In this document: one piece after another, positions 1-5,959 of the stretch | Layout: every line of letters starts with the position of its first letter | Position numbering within the stretch: the stretch's first letter is position 1 | DNA from: CAZAPZ01 sp964487285 | GTDB lineage: Bacteria > Campylobacterota_A > Desulfurellia > JAADFJ01 | Length of the DNA stretch: 8,098 nt | Assembly (NCBI GenBank): GCA_964487285.1 | Contig: CAZAPZ010000071.1 | Span: 1-8,098 of the forward strand | Direction: 5' to 3' | The notes under the pieces: generated by a model | Databases searched by the model: none | The model's input: the letters and a program-made list of their open reading frames with translations, nothing else | Told to the model about the DNA's origin: nothing | Translations under genes and position numbers: made by a program

Positions 1-246
1 ATTTTTATATCGTTTTTTTGTAATTTTACTTCTGCAAAACTGCGTCCTACTTTATAAGTCATATATAATTTGCGAGGATTTTCCTCAATCTTTTTTTCTG
101 ACTCTAAAGCAAATATTTTTTCTGAGAGCCGAAAACAACTCTTTTGTTTGCTTACTTTTATTTTTTAAGTGATTTTCAACAGAATATTCTTCATAATTTA
201 CTTTTGTAATTTGTTTTGCGGTGTTTGTTGTCAAAAATATTGCCAT
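1..246 (-). pseudogene. Frameshifted DUF5655-like gene, cut by the left window edge
   Basis: An ATG at 246 opens a frame that begins MAIFLTTNTAKQITKVNYEE and stops at TGA 85-87 after 53 codons. From about position 126 leftward the neighbouring frame carries the meaningful protein: LSEKIFALESEKKIEE, then RKLYMTYKVGRSFAEVKLQK, open to base 1. Restoring two bases (GA) in the run near 118-124 would give a continuous ...ELFSALREKIFALESEKK... reading. The pattern 'K-x-Y-x-x-Y-K-x-x-x-x-F-A-x-V' resembles the DUF5655 domain found at the C-terminus of predicted nuclease/transport-like proteins that also start with MxIF and occur near restriction genes. Family members are usually much longer, so an internal deletion as well as the frameshift is likely. 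Family assignment is from memory of the motif; the frameshift itself is seen directly. Confidence 0.5.
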
Positions 247-263
247 AGTATCACCAAGTTAAT

Positions 264-367
264 CTATAAAAATTGTATGTCGTCTAACATTTGTGTATAT
301 TCATTGTTGTTATATCGCCAAATTGGAGGGACAACAACAATTGTTGATATATTTCTTTTATCGTCAT
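264..367 (-). pseudogene. Small unknown ORF with a good RBS, apparently frameshifted
   Basis: Fifteen bases after the integrase remnant's stop, a purine-rich AGGGGG precedes an ATG at 367 by a workable distance. The frame reads MTIKEIYQQLLLSLQFGDIT and stops at TAG 284-286 after 27 codons. A slip by one base near 310-320 would continue into NNEYTQMLDDIQFL and end at TAG 264-266, giving a coherent 34-35-residue acidic helical peptide ('GDITTNEYTQMLDDIQF'). I do not recognise a family. The RBS and the sensible reading across the slip argue that this was once a real small gene. Its position between two decayed genes argues that it is now dead. Confidence 0.3.
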
Positions 368-381
368 CTTAATATTTCCCC

Positions 382-591
382 CTATTCAAAAAAGTTATCC
401 GCAGAATTTTCGATTTTACCGATTGCCTTTTTGGATACATGCGTATGAATCTCTGTTGTTTTTGAACTGTTTACCCCCAATAACTTTTGAATATACCATA
501 AACCGATCACTTGTTCAAGCAGATGAGTTGCAGAACTGTGTTCTACTCATATTCGAAGTGTTTTGCTTATTCCTTGCCGTATTTTTTTGAA
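382..591 (-). pseudogene. Tyrosine recombinase/integrase C-terminal remnant, catalytically dead
   Basis: The minus strand reads FKKIRQGISKTLRI, an in-frame TGA (547-549), then HSSATHLLEQ, GLWYIQKLLG, SSKTTEIHTHVSKKAIGKI and a terminal TAG at 382-384. This is the C-terminal end of XerC/XerD/phage-type integrases, whose usual form is HxLRHSFATHLLE...YIQ.LLGH.SSKTTEIYTHV. Here the Arg of HxLRH is Glu, the His of LLGH is Val, and the Tyr nucleophile of IYTHV is His, so the residues needed for strand cleavage are gone. Further stops occur in frame just upstream (about 592-615) and no longer N-terminal part is recognisable. It sits just upstream of the small ORF at 367 and downstream of the restriction-gene fragment, as expected for a decayed integrative or restriction-linked island. 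Confidence 0.8.
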
Positions 592-655
592 TTATGCCTA
601 ACGGTTAGGCTATGCATAGTAAGGGATTTCGAAATATTTCCGTTTCAATCTGTTG

Positions 656-838
656 CTAATTTCCATTTTTTGCATTTTCTTTTAGTTTACCACTAAAACC
701 CTTATTGGTTATAGCCTTTATTGGGCAAAGCAGTTTTTCATATCCTTTTTCTCTCAATGCTTCATCCGCAGGAAACCAGCGGATTTTCGGATCAAGTATT
801 TCATACGGTGATTTTGGAAAGTCTTTGTGTAGCGCCAT
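656..838 (-). pseudogene. N-terminal fragment of a type III restriction-like endonuclease/helicase
   Basis: The first 39 residues, from MALHKDFPKSPYEILD through IRWFPADEALREKGYEKLL, match my memory of the N-terminus of large DEAD-box type III restriction-like endonucleases (BPTD_3080-type, close to 1000 residues). Homology ends near position 722. The remaining ~21 residues (starting KAITNKGFSG) are unfamiliar and run to a stop at 656, so helicase and nuclease domains are absent. The ATG at 838 lies two bases after the TAA of the Fic fragment, so the two were translationally adjacent in one operon. No clear Shine-Dalgarno is visible, consistent with coupling to the upstream gene. The fragment cannot act as an endonuclease. 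Confidence 0.7.
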
Positions 839-840
839 AA

Positions 841-1236
841 TTATTTTTTAAATAAATTTAGATATTCTTTAAGGATAAATAATCTATTGCGAGAAAATCC
901 TGTCAACTCTTTTAAAATTTTTAAATCAACCAAAGATTTAAGCAATCTGTTTGCACTATTATAACTAATCTGCAATTCTTTTTCCACATTTTTAGTGTTT
1001 ACAATTGGACGAGAAAACATAAACAAAAGTAATTTTTGGCCATTTTTAGCGCGAACCCCTAAATTTATAATTTGTGAATCGTATCTTTGACGTAATACAA
1101 CAATTTCCTTAAATGTTTTAATTCCATCTTTTGCAGTATGAATAACTCCGTTAAGAAAAAATTTTACCCATTGTTCCAAATTGTTTGTTCTTCTCACCAT
1201 TGTCAAAGAATCGTAATACGAAGCTTTGTTTTTTTC
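841..1236 (-). pseudogene. Fic family protein, C-terminal third only (5' truncated)
   Basis: Homology starts before the first ATG (1206): codons from 1236 read EKNKASYYDSLTMVRRTNNL then EQWVKFFLNGV. This is the familiar segment after the catalytic core of Fic proteins of about 370 residues. It continues through a helical linker into a winged-helix domain (LLLFMFSRPIVNTKNVEKEL, SYNSANRLLKSLVDLKIL, TGFSRNRLFILKEYLNLF). The catalytic HPFxxGNGR motif and the whole Fic fold are missing. A TAA (1237-1239) precedes the first homologous codon and a dispersed repeat begins at 1241, so the break coincides with the repeat edge. An ORF starting at 1206 could give a 121-residue winged-helix protein, but no RBS or promoter supports it. 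Fic proteins adenylylate targets; this remnant could not. Confidence 0.8.
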
Positions 1237-1240
1237 TTAA

Positions 1241-1322
1241 CGCATTTTCGCTTCTGTTTTTTCACGCCTGTTTTGTGAGGTCGATTAAGAGGGATTGATT
1301 CGCCGTAGCTCACAATGGCAGA
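1241..1322. repeat. Dispersed composite repeat, right-half copy (copy A)
   Basis: Bases 1241-1282 match 5841-5882 at about 35 of 42 positions by eye (shared core CGCATTTTC, TTCTGTTTTTT, CCTGTTT). After a short purine-rich spacer comes a degenerate GATTGATTCGCC...GTAGCTCACAATGGCAG, a diverged form of the GAGATTGCTTCGC...CTCGCAATGACA palindrome also seen at 5918-5957. The two modules occur in the same order in both places, so this is one composite repeat. This copy lacks the left arm present at 5763-5815. It fills the gap between trpB and the Fic remnant. Confidence 0.7.
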
Positions 1323-1337
1323 AATGATAATCTGCGA

Positions 1338-2678
1338 TTATTCTATTGTTGAAAGCGACTTTTTGATTTCAGCATCCGTCACATCGTAGTTATGCAGCTT
1401 TCCTGCAAGATAATCATCGTAGGCTGTCATATCGAAGTGACCATGTCCGCTTAGATTAAATAAAATAGTTTTTTCTTTTCCCTCTTCTTTTGCATTAAGA
1501 GCTTCAATTATTGCGCCTCTTATTGCGTGAGCGGATTCAGGAGCCGGAATAATTCCTTCGGTTTTGGCAAATAACATTGCTGCTTCAAATGTTTCCAATT
1601 GATCTACGCTTATCGCTTCCATAAGATTTATTTTGACCAATGCGCTTACAATAGGAGAATCGCCATGATATCTAAGTCCTCCTGCATGAATTGAAGGCGG
1701 AGCGTAGTTATGTCCCAATGTGTACATCTCCATCATAGGGGCAAGCTTGGCAGAATCGCCATAATCGTATCTATATTCTCCTCTTGTCAATGTAGGGCAG
1801 GATTTTGGTTCAACTGCTACCACTCTGAGTTTTTTTCCGGCGAATTTGTCTCTAAAAAATGGAAATGAAATACCTCCGAGATTGCTGCCGCCTCCGCATG
1901 GGGCAAGAATTACATCGGGATACTCGCCAATCTTTTCAAACTGTTTTTTCGCTTCAAGACCAATTACCGTTTGATGCAGTAAAACATGATTCAAAACACT
2001 TCCCAATGCATAATGGGTGTCATCGTGCGTTGCGGCGTCTTCTGTTGCTTCGCTTATTGCCATACCGAGGCTTCCGGTTGCATTCGGATTTACTTTAAGC
2101 ATTGCTCTTCCGCATTCGGTTCGATCTGACGGGCTTGGCAAAATCTCTGCTCCCCACATTTTTATCATTGATGCTCTGTACGGTTTCTGCTCAAGGCTGA
2201 TTTTAACCATATAAACAGTGCAATCCAAACCAACTAATCTGCATGCAAGCGATAAGGCGCTTCCCCATTGGCCTGCACCGGTTTCGGTTGACAGTCGTTT
2301 TATGTTCTCAAGTTTATTATAATAAGCTTGAGGTATTGCAGTATTCGGCTTGTGGCTTCCTGCCGGAGACACAGATTCATTTTTAAAATAGATTTTAGCA
2401 GGTGTGTTAAGAGCTTTTTCCAATCCGGTTGCTCTTACCAGAGGAGTTGGACGCCAGTAAGCGTAAAATTTTCGTACTTCATCGGGGATTGGAATTTCCG
2501 CTTTAGTAGAAACTTCTTGATCTATAATTTCACGAGGAAAAATCGCAGAGAGGGCATCGGGAGTTATAGGTTTGCCGTCAATACCTAAAGGTGGATGCAT
2601 TTCGCACGGAATATCTGCCATGATATTATACCAATATTTTGGAATCTCAAATTCATCAAGCATAATTTTTTTATTCAA
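1338..2678 (-). CDS. trpB2: Tryptophan synthase beta-like protein, TrpB2 type
   Basis: PLP-dependent fold-type II enzyme of 446 residues; it would condense indole with serine to make tryptophan. The PLP lysine is K110 in PAGSHKPNTA, the signature TETGAGQWG lies at 131-139 (Trp after GQ marks the TrpB2 class; classical TrpB has GQHG), and the phosphate-binding CGGGSN loop is at 261-266. The extended N-terminus and IHAGGLRYHG segment also fit TrpB2. The start is TTG at 2678: AGGAGG (2685-2690) lies six bases upstream, whereas the next in-frame ATG (2663) is 21 bases away. It overlaps the end of the preceding gene by eight bases. No trpA or other trp gene is present, so indole salvage or another beta-replacement reaction is possible. 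Confidence 0.92.
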   Translation of the reverse strand: MNKKIMLDEFEIPKYWYNIMADIPCEMHPPLGIDGKPITPDALSAIFPREIIDQEVSTKAEIPIPDEVRKFYAYWRPTPLVRATGLEKALNTPAKIYFKNESVSPAGSHKPNTAIPQAYYNKLENIKRLSTETGAGQWGSALSLACRLVGLDCTVYMVKISLEQKPYRASMIKMWGAEILPSPSDRTECGRAMLKVNPNATGSLGMAISEATEDAATHDDTHYALGSVLNHVLLHQTVIGLEAKKQFEKIGEYPDVILAPCGGGSNLGGISFPFFRDKFAGKKLRVVAVEPKSCPTLTRGEYRYDYGDSAKLAPMMEMYTLGHNYAPPSIHAGGLRYHGDSPIVSALVKINLMEAISVDQLETFEAAMLFAKTEGIIPAPESAHAIRGAIIEALNAKEEGKEKTILFNLSGHGHFDMTAYDDYLAGKLHNYDVTDAEIKKSLSTIE

Positions 2679-3375
2679 AATCTACCTCCTGGTATCGGCT
2701 GCCGGTTATCATCGGCTTGCCGTTCGTTTTTTTACCTTTTTTGATCAACTCAATCCAGTTATCCACTCTTTTGCCATACTCGTTTCGCCATGCAGATAGA
2801 ATTTTTCCAAGCGGAAGATCTGCATAAGCTCCATGATCGGTCATATATTCCATAAATTCCTTTTTATCAATATTATGCTGCTGGAAAACCGAATCATGTA
2901 TGCCGTCGAATTCTAACGGTCTGATACCGAATTTAGTGCAGAGTTTGCTATTGAAAGCCGGAGTTGCCTTAACCCATCTCTCATTAAGCAAAAATTCAGT
3001 TAATCCATGATAAACAAATAGATCTGATCCAAGATATTCAAGCAAGGCTTTCGTAGAAAGATGATTTTTAACATTGGCAAATCTCAATCTTGTCGGAATG
3101 CCTACCGCTCTTCCGACCGCACATAGTAAAACGGCTTTTGGAATACAGAACGATCTTTTGATTTTTATAATATTGCTTGCTTTGTAATGCTCAGGGAGAA
3201 AAAATGGCGAATACGGATCATATAGGATATCATCTCTAACTTTGTAATATAGTCTCACTGCTTTTTGAATGTCGCCTTCCGCATCTCTTACGGCAGATTT
3301 TGCATAATTAATAACCGTATTATTGTCGCAGTCAATTGTTTCTGTTGGGGACAGATAAATTTTTATATCTTTCAT
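2671..3375 (-). CDS. Transglutaminase-like cysteine protein
   Basis: A 234-residue cytoplasmic protein without signal peptide. The papain-like core is visible: Cys77 in RSFCIPKAVLLCAVGRAVG, followed by GIPTRLRFANVKNHL, and His123 in FVYHGLTEFLL. At the usual third-residue position (WVxLDP) this protein has WVKATPAFN, with Thr138 in place of Asp. That variant, together with PLEFDG (153-158) and MEYMTDHGAYADLP (175-188), is as I recall the standard form of a bacterial transglutaminase-like family of unknown substrate. It may hydrolyse or transfer at amide bonds, but the chemistry is not established. Its ATG shares an ATGA with the stop of queD (3372-3375), so the genes are probably translationally coupled. 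Confidence 0.82.
   Translation of the reverse strand: MKDIKIYLSPTETIDCDNNTVINYAKSAVRDAEGDIQKAVRLYYKVRDDILYDPYSPFFLPEHYKASNIIKIKRSFCIPKAVLLCAVGRAVGIPTRLRFANVKNHLSTKALLEYLGSDLFVYHGLTEFLLNERWVKATPAFNSKLCTKFGIRPLEFDGIHDSVFQQHNIDKKEFMEYMTDHGAYADLPLGKILSAWRNEYGKRVDNWIELIKKGKKTNGKPMITGSRYQEVDFE
2685..2690 (-). promoter_or_regulatory. Shine-Dalgarno deciding the TTG start of trpB2
   Basis: A perfect AGGAGG on the minus strand lies six bases before TTG 2676-2678, inside the 3' end of the transglutaminase-like gene. The only nearby ATG in frame is 15 bases further on, too far for this site, so TTG is favoured. Confidence 0.75.
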
Positions 3376-3749
3376 AAACTATTTGGCGCAAAATATTCAA
3401 CTGACGAGGTATCGGTTTCCCATATTGTAATCGAATAAACCGAATAATCTCTGCCTGCCAAAGCCTGCATCTTTTCACAAATAAGCTTGCTTATAATTTC
3501 AGCGGTTGGATTATGTTCATCAAAAAGTTTCAATTCATTTAAGAATTTATGGTCAAGCTGCTTTAACACACTCCTTAAATCGGTTTTAACTCTCGCAAAG
3601 TCAACTCCTATGTCAATTTTATTCAAACTGTTTACTCTGACAGAAGTTTTTACTTTGTAGTTGTGACCATGAAGATTCTCGCATTTTCCATGATATCCGG
3701 ATAGCTGATGAGCGGCAGCAAAATCGCTTATAACCGATATTTCATACAT
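3372..3749 (-). CDS. queD: 6-carboxy-5,6,7,8-tetrahydropterin synthase (QueD/PTPS family)
   Basis: A 125-residue T-fold enzyme that converts dihydroneopterin triphosphate to 6-carboxytetrahydropterin on the route to 7-deazaguanine (preQ0) and queuosine. Zinc ligands are His14 (AAAHQL), His27 and His29; Cys23 in CENLHGHNY is the catalytic cysteine. LDHKFLN (65-71) carries the Asp/His pair, NPTAE (80-84) is conserved, and WETDTSSVEY (110-119) holds the substrate-binding Glu. Length and motifs are those of QueD; a related PTPS activity cannot be excluded without biochemistry. Its ATG overlaps the end of the DUF1015 gene by eight bases and its TGA overlaps the next ATG. No queC, queE or queF is in the window, so the rest of the pathway must lie elsewhere. 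Confidence 0.93.
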   Translation of the reverse strand: MYEISVISDFAAAHQLSGYHGKCENLHGHNYKVKTSVRVNSLNKIDIGVDFARVKTDLRSVLKQLDHKFLNELKLFDEHNPTAEIISKLICEKMQALAGRDYSVYSITIWETDTSSVEYFAPNSL

Positions 3750-4932
3750 TGCAGTTTAACCGGTTTATCACAAGACCTGTAGGAATCTTGGGATAAAAAA
3801 ATGTGCTTTTCTGCGGCATTGTGCCTCCCTCGTTTACCACATCAACTATCGTGTGATAATCTATGGGATGAGTGGTGATAACTACCTCATCTTTGTAGAT
3901 TTTACTTACCTTGTCATCTTCGTAATAAACAGTTTCAATATTTTCATTTTGTAGAGCATAACTGATGATCAGCCTATCAACAATCACGGTTGGAATCTGT
4001 TTCTGGGCACGGCTTAAGCCGAGATTATCTAGAAATTGTCCCACCGACGGCTTTTGCGTTATGGCGTATGTTTTATTCGAATCGGCCGCAAGAAAGCTTT
4101 TATTGTCAGTATCAAACATTTCAGAATTATGAAAATCGAAAAATTTGTCTATCTTGCCTTTCATTTTATCAAGGCTAATTCCTTTTATAACTCTTTTTAT
4201 GGATAATAGCGAAATATTATCATCTGCCATATCAACAAGGAATATTAAAACCCAGTTGTGACCATTCGTTTTAACGCCGCTATCTGCCATGAAAGCTTGA
4301 TAATTTAAGGCGGTTTCATAACGGTGATGACCGTCGCCTATGATTATCGGATAATTTTTCATGATCTTAAGAATTTTATCTATCTTTTGTTTATCATGCT
4401 GCCTGTACAATTGATGAGTAAAGCCGTCAGCTTCAATATTACATAGACTATCGGCATCACTTTTTATAAAATCAAAATCAAGTTTCGGTCCGTTTAAGCT
4501 ATCATATAATCCTAGAATGGGGCTAAAATTGACATGGCAGCTTTTCATAAGGTTGAATCTGTCTTCTTTGGGAGCTGAAAATGTTTTTTCATGAGGCATT
4601 ATGACACCTTTTTTAAAAGGAGAAAGTGAAAAAATTGCAAGAATTCCCTGTAATATTTTTCGATTTCCGCCAATCTCATAAACTGATCTGTATGGATACA
4701 AAGAAGGCAAATTATCTTGTATCAAAATACCGTTATCTATCCAGCTATTAAATAGCAAATTAGCGGATTTGTATCTGTTTTCTCCTTCGGGAAGAGTCAG
4801 CTTGACTGCATTGTATTTACTTCTTCTTTTAAGTTCCTCTTTCAAATTGAAGTTTATAATATCATACGGAGGAGATATAACATTCTTTAAATCTTTATCA
4901 TACCTTACGGCTCTAAACGGTTTTATAATCAT
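3742..4932 (-). CDS. DUF1015 family protein
   Basis: A 396-residue protein of the DUF1015 family, whose function is not established to my knowledge. Family hallmarks are clear: IKPFRAVRYDKDLKNVISPP then YD near residues 3-24, MPHEKTFSAPKEDR (112-125), and the strongest motif IIIGDGHHRYETALNY (196-211). The charged HH-R-E cluster suggests nucleotide, phosphate or metal binding, but that is inference. No membrane segments or signal peptide are visible and the length is normal for the family. It overlaps the end of tsaB by 20 bases and the start of queD by eight, so it lies inside a translationally compact operon with two tRNA-modification genes. Confidence 0.9.
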   Translation of the reverse strand: MIIKPFRAVRYDKDLKNVISPPYDIINFNLKEELKRRSKYNAVKLTLPEGENRYKSANLLFNSWIDNGILIQDNLPSLYPYRSVYEIGGNRKILQGILAIFSLSPFKKGVIMPHEKTFSAPKEDRFNLMKSCHVNFSPILGLYDSLNGPKLDFDFIKSDADSLCNIEADGFTHQLYRQHDKQKIDKILKIMKNYPIIIGDGHHRYETALNYQAFMADSGVKTNGHNWVLIFLVDMADDNISLLSIKRVIKGISLDKMKGKIDKFFDFHNSEMFDTDNKSFLAADSNKTYAITQKPSVGQFLDNLGLSRAQKQIPTVIVDRLIISYALQNENIETVYYEDDKVSKIYKDEVVITTHPIDYHTIVDVVNEGGTMPQKSTFFYPKIPTGLVINRLNCNV

Positions 4933-5596
4933 TTTTTATTATCACCCTCGGTTTTACAATATAATTAGGCACAAGTGTATCATCGCTGAAACTCTGCCAC
5001 AAATTGCCCAATATGGAAATTGCCCTTTCCCAATCGGTATATGGGCTTACTTCAATAAAATCGCCATATATATCGTCCTCTTTTTCATCGGTAGTTGTAA
5101 CAAATTTACAGTCGTTTTCAACCATTCTATCTATATCGGAATTATTAACAATTTTTTCAGGCTCAACATAGATCAACGAATCCCCATCATATCTTAAGCC
5201 TGCAGTGCAAAAAAGTTTTGTACTGAGGCGTATAACAGGATAATAGGTGATATCAGCGAATTTATCAAGTCTTGATAATATGAGTGGAATTGTTGATATG
5301 CCGATAATCGGCTTATCCATTGCAACTGCTTTTAGCATAGATAAACCGACACGCAAAGATGTGAGCCTTCCGGGTCCTGTTGCGGCAATAAAATAATCAA
5401 ATTGATCAATTGTTTTATTTGTTGATTTTACAACGCTATCTAAATATTCAAGCAGATAAACTGAAAATTGTTTGTCTATCATCTTTTTAAACTGTTTTAT
5501 GGCGCTGTTTTCAACAATCATTATAGATACATATTTATCGGATGCGTCTATTGCAAGTGACAGTGCCGACTCATTTATACAATCTTTTATATTCAT
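4913..5596 (-). CDS. tsaB: tRNA threonylcarbamoyladenosine biosynthesis protein TsaB (divergent)
   Basis: A 227-residue ASKHA-fold protein, the partner that stabilises TsaD in making N6-threonylcarbamoyladenosine at tRNA position 37. Signs are ALSLAIDAS (11-19), the family loop here written TGPGRLTSLRVGLSMLKAVA (73-92; usually GPGSFTGLRIG), and DKPIIGISTIPLI (94-106). The loop is altered at three positions, and the usual His-Ser-Glu stretch before the second helix is QFSVYLLEYL, so this is a diverged TsaB; TsaB normally lacks catalysis, so function may persist. The ATG at 5596 is preferred over one 17 codons upstream because AGGAG (5607-5611) sits ten bases ahead, and the upstream extension would translate repeat DNA. 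First gene of the five-gene operon. Confidence 0.85.
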   Translation of the reverse strand: MNIKDCINESALSLAIDASDKYVSIMIVENSAIKQFKKMIDKQFSVYLLEYLDSVVKSTNKTIDQFDYFIAATGPGRLTSLRVGLSMLKAVAMDKPIIGISTIPLILSRLDKFADITYYPVIRLSTKLFCTAGLRYDGDSLIYVEPEKIVNNSDIDRMVENDCKFVTTTDEKEDDIYGDFIEVSPYTDWERAISILGNLWQSFSDDTLVPNYIVKPRVIIKNDYKTV

Positions 5597-5612
5597 AACA
5601 AATTTGCTCCTT

Positions 5613-5650
5613 TTGTTACTGCGAGGCTCTTGCCGAAGCAGTCTCACTCA
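5613..5650 (+). repeat. GTCATTGCGAG-type palindromic repeat (copy B, left end)
   Basis: TTGTTACTGCGAGGCTCTTG then CCGAAGCAGTCTCAC is the same family as the minus-strand reading of 5912-5959 (TGTCATCGCGAG...CGAAGCAATCTCA), so B and C face each other as inverted ends. It begins within the RBS region of tsaB and therefore forms its leader. Confidence 0.65.
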
Positions 5651-5691
5651 ACACTATTAAACCATTATTCAATATTGCAATGGTTGAGTTC

Positions 5692-5719
5692 ACTATAACA
5701 TAAAAACCTTTTGTTTAAA
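5692..5719 (-). promoter_or_regulatory. Candidate promoter for the tsaB operon (weak)
   Basis: On the minus strand, TGT followed by TATAGT (5692-5697) resembles an extended -10, with TTTAAA (5714-5719) 16 bases upstream as a poor -35. The region is generally AT-rich, so chance matches are expected. Confidence 0.3.
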
Positions 5720-5762
5720 TGTTCTTTTTTCTTGATGAAAAAAAACCAAAAAATCAAGCCTG

Positions 5763-5959
5763 CACAAAACATTCTAAAACAGAACTAAAAATGCTAAAAA
5801 ACAAAAACTCGCTTAGAAGCTCAAACAGTTGTTTTTTTGCCGCATTTTCATTTCTGTTTTTTAACACCTGTTTCGTGATATCAGTTGATAGAGAAAGAGG
5901 GGATACTATATCCAACGCTGAGATTGCTTCGCACCTTTCAGGTGCTCGCGATGACAAAT
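5763..5959. repeat. Long imperfect hairpin plus palindromic end (copy C of composite repeat)
   Basis: The left arm (CACAAAACATTC..., AAAACAGAAC, AAAATGC, AAAAAACAA; 5763-5808) is roughly the reverse complement of the right arm (5829-5877), with an apex GCTTAGAAGC at 5811-5820. After the right arm and a spacer comes GAGATTGCTTCGC (5920-5932), the small stem GCACCT/AGGTGC (5931-5936 and 5940-5945) and CTCGCGATGACA. The right arm and end are shared with copy A at 1241-1322. Confidence 0.65.

Noticed and set aside
596..610. Integron attC site
   Set aside because: The core heptamers match, but a real attC needs a long imperfectly paired interior; here the spacer is one base.
169..696. Two short plus-strand open frames (169-372 and 511-696)
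   Set aside because: Both are antisense to minus-strand remnants with recognisable homology (DUF5655-like, integrase), which explains the DNA better.
1327..1341. ATAATC/GATTAT hairpin over the trpB2 stop as an intrinsic terminator
   Set aside because: Six AT-rich pairs and no T-run after it on the minus strand; too weak.
4769..5197. Plus-strand open frame of 142 codons with hydrophobic stretches
   Set aside because: Lies antisense to clear tsaB and DUF1015 coding sequence; hydrophobicity reflects the complementary codons.
5754..5957. Minus-strand open frame of 67 codons beginning MSSRAPERCEAISAL
   Set aside because: It is a translation of the palindromic repeat and the A/T-rich hairpin; no RBS and low-complexity content.
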